Shown: positions 32,088 through 37,908 of the stretch, in pieces
How the letters are laid out: each line of letters opens with the position of its first letter
Position numbering within the stretch: the stretch's first letter is position 1
Assembly: GCA_009840445.1 (NCBI GenBank)
Contig: VXNS01000017.1
Location: 1 to 37,908, forward strand
Origin: Synechococcus sp. SB0662_bin_14
GTDB taxonomy: Bacteria; Cyanobacteriota; Cyanobacteriia; PCC-6307; Cyanobiaceae
Direction of reading: 5' to 3'
DNA length: 37,908 bases
The notes under the pieces: generated by a model
What the model saw: only the letters and a program-made list of their open reading frames with translations
The model's database searches: none
Told to the model about the DNA's origin: nothing
Program-made: the position numbers and the translations under genes

Positions 32088-33695
32088 ATGGATCACTGGC
32101 CTGCCCATCATCGGCCTGCCCAATGGCCTGCTGCGGATGCCGCCCACCTGTTGGTGTACCCCCAGCAGATGCAGGTCGTTGAGCAGGCCATGTTCAGCGG
32201 GGGAATGCCCCCGGCCGCCCTGATGGAAAAGGCGGCGCTGGCCGTCAGCCGCCGGGTGCGGGAGTTGTTGGGCACTGCTGATGCGGGCTGGGGGCGCAGC
32301 CAGCCCGTGGTGGTCTTGATCGGGCCTGGCCACAACGGCGGAGACGGAGCCGTTGTGGCCAGGGAACTTCACGTGGCGGGCTGGGAGGTGACGGTTTGGA
32401 GCCCGTTTGCCCGCCACAAGCCCCTCACTGCCGACCATCTCGAGTACCTGGAGAGGTTGGGTGTGCCCCGCCTGCAGGAAGCTCCCACACCGGGCCGGGG
32501 ACAGTTGTGGATTGATGCCCTGTTCGGCCTGGGTCAGTCCCGACCTTTGCCTGGGCCACTGGCGGCCTTGGCCCGCGAAGCCCGGTTGGCGGGGCAGTGC
32601 ATCTGGGCCGTGGACGTGCCCAGCGGCCTGGATGATTGCCATGGCCAACCGCTGGGGGCTTGTTTTCACAGCCGGCGCACCTTTTGTTTGGGCCTTTACA
32701 AGCGGGGCCTGGTGCAGGCCACAGCCTTGGCCTCGGTAGGCCAACTGGAGCGAGTGGACTTTGGTGTGCCCAACTGGGCGCTGGACCTGGTTCGGGAGCA
32801 GGTTCCCCTCCCCTGCGGCGTGACCACAGCGGATCGCGCCACGGCGCCATGGCCTGAGCCCCCCTCTGCTGCGGACAAATACGGCCGGGGCAGGCTTTTG
32901 CTACTGGCCGGCAGCCAACGCTATCCGGGGGCCGCCGTGCTGGCCGCAGCGGGGGCTGATGCCAGTGGGGCCGGCGCCATCGCCATCATCATGGAACCGG
33001 ACGTGGCGCGCCGGGTGAGTGACGGCTATCCCCACGTGCTGAACGCCGCGGCGGATCTGTCCCCGCCCCTGGAGCCTGGGCCGCTGGTGTGGCGTCAACT
33101 CCCCGACCTGGACCGGTATGACGCCGTTCTGCTGGGGCCGGGCATGGATTTTGCCCCCTTTACAGCCCATGCCTGGGAGCCCCTGCAGAGGTTTGCCGGA
33201 TTGCTGGTGCTGGATGCCGATGGGCTGAACCGGCTGGCCGCTACGCCGGAGGGGGAAGCGGTGGCATGGCTGCGGGGGCGCCGTGGCCCCACCTGGATTA
33301 CCCCCCATGTCCGGGAATTTGACCGTCTCTTCCCCGCCTGCAGCCATGGGGATCACCCGGAGCGGGCCGCTGCTGCCGCCCGGGCTGCCGGAATCACGGT
33401 GTTGCTCAAGGGTCCACGCACGGCCGTTGCCGCAGCGGACGGGCGCTGCTGGCAGTTGCTGGAGGGGGCTCCCACCGCCGCCCGGGCCGGCGTGGGGGAC
33501 GTGCTGGCGGGCTTTGCCGCGGGCCGGGGCGCCATGGCCGCTGCTACCGGACAACTGAATCATGGTCAATTGGCGAGGGCAGCCCTGGACCATGTACACG
33601 CTGCCCGGCAACTGGTGCGAGAGGGTTGGACCCATCCGTCTCCCCCAATGGTGGCTGAGCGCCTTCGCCGCCAGGACCAGCAGCAGGAGGGGTAA
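32088..33695 (+). CDS. Bifunctional NAD(P)H-hydrate repair enzyme (epimerase and dehydratase)
   Basis: Repairs damaged NADH/NADPH hydrates. The N-terminal half is a YjeF_N epimerase (VVVLIGPGHNGGDGAVVAREL, DALFGLG, AVDVPSGLD). The C-terminal half is an ATP/ADP-dependent dehydratase (DKYGRGRLLLLAGS, LLGPGMD, LDADGLN, WITPHVREFDRL). The catalytic glycine-rich loop is ARAGVGDVLAG; GTGDVLAG is more usual, but the catalytic Asp is kept. 535 residues. The first 20 are His/Pro/Ala-rich, and the real start may be later. Confidence 0.93.
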   Translation: MDHWPAHHRPAQWPAADAAHLLVYPQQMQVVEQAMFSGGMPPAALMEKAALAVSRRVRELLGTADAGWGRSQPVVVLIGPGHNGGDGAVVARELHVAGWEVTVWSPFARHKPLTADHLEYLERLGVPRLQEAPTPGRGQLWIDALFGLGQSRPLPGPLAALAREARLAGQCIWAVDVPSGLDDCHGQPLGACFHSRRTFCLGLYKRGLVQATALASVGQLERVDFGVPNWALDLVREQVPLPCGVTTADRATAPWPEPPSAADKYGRGRLLLLAGSQRYPGAAVLAAAGADASGAGAIAIIMEPDVARRVSDGYPHVLNAAADLSPPLEPGPLVWRQLPDLDRYDAVLLGPGMDFAPFTAHAWEPLQRFAGLLVLDADGLNRLAATPEGEAVAWLRGRRGPTWITPHVREFDRLFPACSHGDHPERAAAAARAAGITVLLKGPRTAVAAADGRCWQLLEGAPTAARAGVGDVLAGFAAGRGAMAAATGQLNHGQLARAALDHVHAARQLVREGWTHPSPPMVAERLRRQDQQQEG

Positions 33696-33822
33696 ATTAA
33701 GGCTTACCCTGATCCAGCAACATAATGTGTGTGTTTCCACGCATTACCCTGGAGTATTAATGAAAGTGCGATAAAAATTGTGATTAATCAAGGAAGATTC
33801 CTGTCAGTAATTCCGTGTGTCC

Positions 33823-34770
33823 ATGGTGTCCTCTTCCATGGTGTCGTCCGCCTCAACCGAGAATCGGCCCAAGCGACAGACTGGTTCCGATTCCATCAGT
33901 TGGTATCTTTCTTCCATTGGACGCATCCCCCTGCTGAGCCCAGCCGAAGAAATTGAGTTGGGCAATCGGGTGCAGAAGATGGTGACGCTGCAGGCACTGC
34001 GCCAGGAGCGGGAATTGAGCTGCCAGGAGCAGCGGTATCTCCGCATTGGCCAGCGGGCCAAGCAGCGGATGATGAAGGCCAATTTGCGCTTGGTGGTGAG
34101 CATCGCCAAGAAGTATCAGGGCAAGGGCATGGACCTGCTCGACCTGATCCAGGAAGGCTCCCTGGGGCTGGAACGAGCCGTGGAGAAATTTGACCCCACC
34201 CGTGGCTACAAGTTTTCCACCTACGCCTTCTGGTGGATTCGCCAGAGCATGACCCGGTCCATCGCCTGCCAGTCCCGCACCATTCGTTTGCCTCTCTACT
34301 TGGGAGAACGACTCTCCACCATCAGTAAGGTCACCACGGATCTGGCGCAGAAGCAGGGCGCCATGCCCAGTCGGTCCGAGGTGGCGCTTGCTCTGAAAAT
34401 GCCGGTGGAGGAGCTGGACAGCCTCATGCGCCAGGCCCTCACCACCTCCAGCCTGGATACCCCCGTGGGCAGTGAAGAGGACCGGAGCCTGCTCACGGAG
34501 TTGGTGGCTGATCTCACCACGGCACAGCCTCTGGACCTGGTGGAGCAACGTCTCCACTACGAGGAACTGGGCCGCTGCCTGGAAACGTTGAGCGAGCAGG
34601 AGCGCACGGTGCTCAAGTTGCGGTTTGGCCTGGATGGCGAGCGGCGGTACACGTTGGCTGACACCGGGCGCATGCTGGAGGTCTCCCGTGAGCGGGTGCG
34701 GCAGGTGGAGATCAAAGCTCTGCGCAAGCTTCGCTGCCTCACCCGCGGCAAGATTCCCGCCAAGAGTTGA
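33823..34770 (+). CDS. Group 2 sigma-70 family RNA polymerase sigma factor
   Basis: Directs RNA polymerase to a subset of promoters. About 315 residues, with region 1.2 ISWYLSSIGRIPLLSPAEE and region 2 NLRLVVSIAKKYQGKGMDLLDLIQEG, then KFDPTRGYKFSTYAFWWIRQ. Region 3 follows, then region 4 LKLRFGLDGERRYTLAD and EVSRERVRQVEIKALRKLR. The long N-terminal part of the primary factor is missing, as in cyanobacterial non-essential SigB/C/D-type factors. Starts at 33817 (GTG), 33823 or 33838 are all possible, and no good Shine-Dalgarno sequence decides between them. The A/T-rich 121 bp upstream probably contain its promoter. Confidence 0.93.
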   Translation: MVSSSMVSSASTENRPKRQTGSDSISWYLSSIGRIPLLSPAEEIELGNRVQKMVTLQALRQERELSCQEQRYLRIGQRAKQRMMKANLRLVVSIAKKYQGKGMDLLDLIQEGSLGLERAVEKFDPTRGYKFSTYAFWWIRQSMTRSIACQSRTIRLPLYLGERLSTISKVTTDLAQKQGAMPSRSEVALALKMPVEELDSLMRQALTTSSLDTPVGSEEDRSLLTELVADLTTAQPLDLVEQRLHYEELGRCLETLSEQERTVLKLRFGLDGERRYTLADTGRMLEVSRERVRQVEIKALRKLRCLTRGKIPAKS

Positions 34771-34841
34771 AAGATAGTCAAGAGTCAAGTCAGTGGGCGC
34801 TGACCCGGCTATCCTGATGGTTCTGGTTACAGCCCGTCACC

Positions 34842-35921
34842 ATGCGGTTCCCGGAAGGTTTGGAGTTGAAGACCTACGGCCAGCAGTTGTTGGCTGGCCG
34901 TCAGGCGAAGGGATGGTCCCAAAAGCAACTGTCTAAAAAGTTGTTTCTACCCATCCACTTCATCCGTGCGCTTGAGGCCGGCGAGAACGGCATGCTCCCG
35001 GAGATCCCCTACGTGATCAGCATGTACCGCAAGGTGGCCATGGCGGTAGACGTGGACCCCGAGCCCATGATCCAGGCCTGCAAGGCCTTTCAGGAGCAAG
35101 AAGGGCAGCCGCGAATCCACCAGTCGGAACCCCGGGCCAGGGACCTTGTCCAGGGGCACGATTCCTCCTCTCCGGAATCTCGAAGGCAGAGCCGTGAGCC
35201 ATCCAGACGTCGTGAGCCGCCTAAACCTGGGGCGATGGCAGCTTCACAACAAAAGAGACGCGCTGATCGAGGTAAAGGCGCAGGCAAAAGCGACAGAGTC
35301 ATTATTCTGGTGGGTTGTGGTGTAGGCTTGGCCCTTGTTGGTGCGGTGCAGCTTGCCAATGAGCTTGGGCCCGCCATACGCTCAAGACTGGTCACCTCGG
35401 ATACCGCGGTAGAAGAGGTAGAGACAGGAACAGAGGCGAAGGACCAGGCTTCGGATGTCCCTGCAATCCAGCAGCAGCCCATCCCTGACATCGCTGATAC
35501 GCCGTTGGTGTCTCCAGATGGACCACTTGAGGAGTTGGAGTCGGGGGAACCGGAGCCGGGGACTGTACGGTTCATCTTCATAGCCGACGTGAACGATGAC
35601 CGCTCCAGTTGGATTCGTATCGAAGACGCCCGTGGGGTGACTCTGTTCGAGAGCGTTCCGGAGCCCTTCACCAGTGTGGATTTGCCCGTCACGGCTGGTG
35701 TGCGTGTTCGTGTAGGCCGCCCCGGCCTGGTGCGCTGGCAGCAACCGGGACAACCTCCCCAACCCTTGCCCCAGAATCAGGAAAACGACTGGATCGAGTT
35801 GATACCCGGCCCCGTTGCCGGCCAAGCGGCCCCTACCCCGCTGGAAACGGTCCCTATCCCGTTGGAAGCATCTCCTCCGGAGGATGATAATCCTGCCGCC
35901 CCTGCGCCAGAAGCGCCCTAG
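34842..35921 (+). CDS. RodZ-like membrane protein with N-terminal helix-turn-helix
   Basis: A 359-residue bitopic protein. Residues 8-65 form a Cro/CI-type HTH (GQQLLAGRQAKGWSQKQLSKK, then HFIRALEAGE). This is followed by a basic, Ser/Arg-rich linker. One TM helix lies at 152-170 (RVIILVGCGVGLALVGAVQ). An acidic linker leads to a beta-rich outer domain (TVRFIFIADVNDDRSSWIRIED, VRVRVGRPGLVRW) and a Pro-rich tail. This matches RodZ, which ties MreB to cell-wall synthesis, although mre genes are not in view. Confidence 0.8.
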   Translation: MRFPEGLELKTYGQQLLAGRQAKGWSQKQLSKKLFLPIHFIRALEAGENGMLPEIPYVISMYRKVAMAVDVDPEPMIQACKAFQEQEGQPRIHQSEPRARDLVQGHDSSSPESRRQSREPSRRREPPKPGAMAASQQKRRADRGKGAGKSDRVIILVGCGVGLALVGAVQLANELGPAIRSRLVTSDTAVEEVETGTEAKDQASDVPAIQQQPIPDIADTPLVSPDGPLEELESGEPEPGTVRFIFIADVNDDRSSWIRIEDARGVTLFESVPEPFTSVDLPVTAGVRVRVGRPGLVRWQQPGQPPQPLPQNQENDWIELIPGPVAGQAAPTPLETVPIPLEASPPEDDNPAAPAPEAP

Positions 35922-35932
35922 CCGTCGCTGGA

Positions 35933-37567
35933 TCAGCCTGACGCAGCCGTGGCCAGGGCCTCCACCACCTCCACAGAGAGGGTGCGGCCAAGACCGGGTT
36001 CAATCTCGGCGCGGCAGTTGTCCAGGCTCCAGCATTCCAAACTGACGTTGGCGCCGGGGAAGGGTGTGAGTTGAACGGTCATGGTCCTGGCGGTGAGCAC
36101 CACGTCCAGATTTTTAATGACTGCCTGGGGACGGCAATCCAGGGCCACTGCAATGCGCAACAGTGGACTCAACTGCTGGACGCAGCGCTGCTGGCCGGCA
36201 TCCTGCAGCGAAAGCCACGCCTCGTGCCGTTTCTTGGGCGGACTGCGACGGTGATAACGGGCCAGGGCCGCCAGGACCAGGTGTTCCGCCTCGGAATATC
36301 CCAAGAGGGTGCAATGGCGCACCAGATACCAACTGTGCTTGTGGTAGCCCCCCACACTGCTGATGTGCCTGCCACAGGCATGGAGCATGGCGGCGCCCCA
36401 CAGTAATTCGCGGGCCTCGATGGCCACGGGCTCCAGCTCAGGGCGGCAGGCGTCAAAAAGGGTGAGGGCATGGCGGGCCACCCGCTCGGCCCGCCCACTG
36501 TCCACGCCATACTTGCGGGCCTGGTGCAGGATGGTGCGCTGGCGAATGTTGCTCTGGTAGCTGAAGCGGTCCACAATCAGGTTGTGGCGCAGCATCCAGT
36601 TCACGATCAGCCCTTCCCGCAGTGCCCGCTTGCAGAGCACCATTTCCCGGGCGTTCAGCCGTTCCATGGCGGTTTCCAGGATCAGCCCGCCCGTCACGAT
36701 GATGTCGGCACGCCGTTCACTCAGACCGGGCAATTGGCGACGCTGCTCCACTTCCAACGTCACCAGTTCCCTCATCAACTCCTGCACCTGCCCCAGGCCA
36801 AAGCGCAGGCCGTTGAGGCTCTGGGGAGTTGTCCCCAGGCGCAGGGCCAACAGGCTGCCAACGGCCATGGCGGTGCCGCTGGTGCCCACCAGCACGGGGG
36901 ACTCGTCCATGGCGAGGCGTTGCTGCACCTTGCCCACGGCGGGCTCCAACATGCCCTGGATGAAGGTCTTGAGGAACTGAACCCGTTCGGCTGTTAACGG
37001 GCCGTGGACACCGAAATCCCGGACCAGCCGCACAGCCCCCACCCGCAAGCTGCTGAGGGATCGGGTGTCATGGCTATCGGCAAGAATCAACTCCGTGGAC
37101 CCTCCGCCGATGTCCAAAATCAGGTGGGGCGCCCCGGCAAAGTCCATGGCCGAGAGCACACCCAGGTAGATGAGTCGGGCTTCTTCCCGCCCATTCACCA
37201 GATCCACCTGCAAGCCCAGCTTCCCCTCGATCAGGGCCAGAAATTCCCGCCCGTTGCCGGCCTCCCGCACCGCACTGGTGGCCACACCCACCACAGCCTG
37301 GGCTCCATGACTCTCCGCCAGTTGCCGGTAACGGCGCAAGGCCTCCATGGCCCGCTCCATGGCCTGGCTGGTGAGGTCCCCTGTCTCCGGGTCCCGTTCC
37401 CCCAGGCGAACGGAGGTCTTCTCCGTGAGCAGCACGGAAAAGCTGCGAAGCTGCTGGTCCACCGCGGCCAGAACCATGTGGATGGAGTTGGTGCCAATGT
37501 CAATGGCGGCGACCCGCACCTCCTGAGGCACCGTTGGCACTGCTTTCAATGTTCCGTCACTGGCCAT
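35933..37567 (-). CDS. ppx: Exopolyphosphatase / guanosine pentaphosphatase
   Basis: Hydrolyses inorganic polyphosphate, and in some family members pppGpp. The ATG at 37567 gives MASDGTLKAVPTVPQEVRVA and 544 residues. The ASKHA-fold motifs are AAIDIGTNSIHMV, VGVATSAVREAGN and LDIGGGSTELIL. The C-terminal part is an HD-like helical domain (LLWGAAMLHACGRHISSVGGY, HHRRSPP-like YHRRSPPKK). The open frame continues upstream into the divergent ubiA gene but is not coding there. The stop is 11 bp from the convergent rodZ-like gene. Confidence 0.95.
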   Translation of the reverse strand: MASDGTLKAVPTVPQEVRVAAIDIGTNSIHMVLAAVDQQLRSFSVLLTEKTSVRLGERDPETGDLTSQAMERAMEALRRYRQLAESHGAQAVVGVATSAVREAGNGREFLALIEGKLGLQVDLVNGREEARLIYLGVLSAMDFAGAPHLILDIGGGSTELILADSHDTRSLSSLRVGAVRLVRDFGVHGPLTAERVQFLKTFIQGMLEPAVGKVQQRLAMDESPVLVGTSGTAMAVGSLLALRLGTTPQSLNGLRFGLGQVQELMRELVTLEVEQRRQLPGLSERRADIIVTGGLILETAMERLNAREMVLCKRALREGLIVNWMLRHNLIVDRFSYQSNIRQRTILHQARKYGVDSGRAERVARHALTLFDACRPELEPVAIEARELLWGAAMLHACGRHISSVGGYHKHSWYLVRHCTLLGYSEAEHLVLAALARYHRRSPPKKRHEAWLSLQDAGQQRCVQQLSPLLRIAVALDCRPQAVIKNLDVVLTARTMTVQLTPFPGANVSLECWSLDNCRAEIEPGLGRTLSVEVVEALATAASG

Positions 37568-37694
37568 GGTCTGTGTTGGGGGTACCCCCTGGACTTGGCT
37601 GAGATTTTGATTCTCGCACCCTCGGCACGACGCGGATCCATAGAGTGAGTCCAGAGTTCCGCGTCTACGGTTTCGCAGCGGTGGTTGGTCTGCC

Positions 37695-37908
37695 ATGAAG
37701 CCTGCTCCCACCATGGCCAATCCCATGACAAGTGTCATGGCCCTGCTGCGCTGGGACAAGCCCAGTGGTCGCTTGATTCTCCTCGTTCCCGCCGGCTGGG
37801 CCATGTGGCTGGCCACACCCCAACCGCCGCCGCTGCTGGTGCTGCAGATTCTGGTGGGGGGCCTGGGGGTCAGTGGGGCGGGCTGCATTGCCAACGATCT
37901 CTGGGATC
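37695..37908 (+). CDS. UbiA-family prenyltransferase, partial at window end
   Basis: The first 71 codons of a 4-hydroxybenzoate polyprenyltransferase-like membrane protein. MRWDK-type start is represented by ALLRWDKPSGRLILLVPAGWA, then a TM segment and GAGCIANDLWD, which contains the first Asp-rich prenyl-diphosphate site. The likely role is plastoquinone head-group prenylation. ATG at 37695 or internal Met7 or Met11 are possible starts. The gene is divergent from ppx across 127 bp. Confidence 0.9.
   Translation, partial: MKPAPTMANPMTSVMALLRWDKPSGRLILLVPAGWAMWLATPQPPPLLVLQILVGGLGVSGAGCIANDLWD

Noticed and set aside
33696-33816. A/T-rich stretch before the sigma factor as a small RNA or gene
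   Set aside because: No structure or frame of note; it is most simply the promoter and leader region.

Overview
The window looks like the chromosome of a GC-rich picocyanobacterium of the Synechococcus/Cyanobium group. Supporting genes are a ferredoxin-type nitrite reductase beside an FNT nitrite transporter and an uroporphyrinogen-III methyltransferase with a perfect NtcA box, a group 2 sigma-70 factor, a transaldolase carrying C-terminal EF hands, a cyanobacterial pgm, and ppx next to a UbiA prenyltransferase. CRISPR remnants, small mobile repeats and broken genes suggest a relaxed, accessory-rich genome. A sponge-associated lineage such as Candidatus Synechococcus spongiarum is possible, but this is inference.

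Layout. 1-5647: aspS (partial), a short AT-rich secreted-protein gene split by a 133-bp MITE, then three leftward genes (substrate-binding protein, MBL-fold protein, phosphohexomutase). 5697-8717: a short type I-E CRISPR array directly abutting the 3' end of a lone cas3; no Cascade or adaptation genes are present. 8876-11830: small genes, then a leftward run of four overlapping genes (ribbon-helix-helix, one-TM protein, N-terminally shortened ATP-binding protein, ParA). 11942-19107: core genes pyrH and frr, then leftward tal, ftsI, an ftsL-like gene, a CPBP protease and cobA. 19163-22750: nitrite assimilation (NtcA box, nirA, nitrite transporter, HEAT-like protein). 22778-24589: an OLD-like ATPase/nuclease. 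24768-26698: a secreted trypsin-like protease gene ruined by a MITE and two apparent frameshifts, with a second MITE just upstream of its start. 26867-37908: trpB, small membrane proteins, pgm, tRNA-Pro(UGG), mnmA, nnrD/E, a sigma factor, a RodZ-like protein, ppx and a partial ubiA.

The most informative signals are: (1) a 133-bp MITE in three copies (two identical, one differing at one base) with 16-bp terminal inverted repeats and 4-bp target duplications, whose removal restores host reading frames exactly; (2) a cas3-array junction that fits one internal deletion of a type I-E locus, taking the Cascade genes, cas1-cas2 and the leader; (3) a four-gene overlapping operon of unknown role combining RHH, TM, HATPase-type and ParA proteins. 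All functional calls are from reading motifs by eye; no database search was run.
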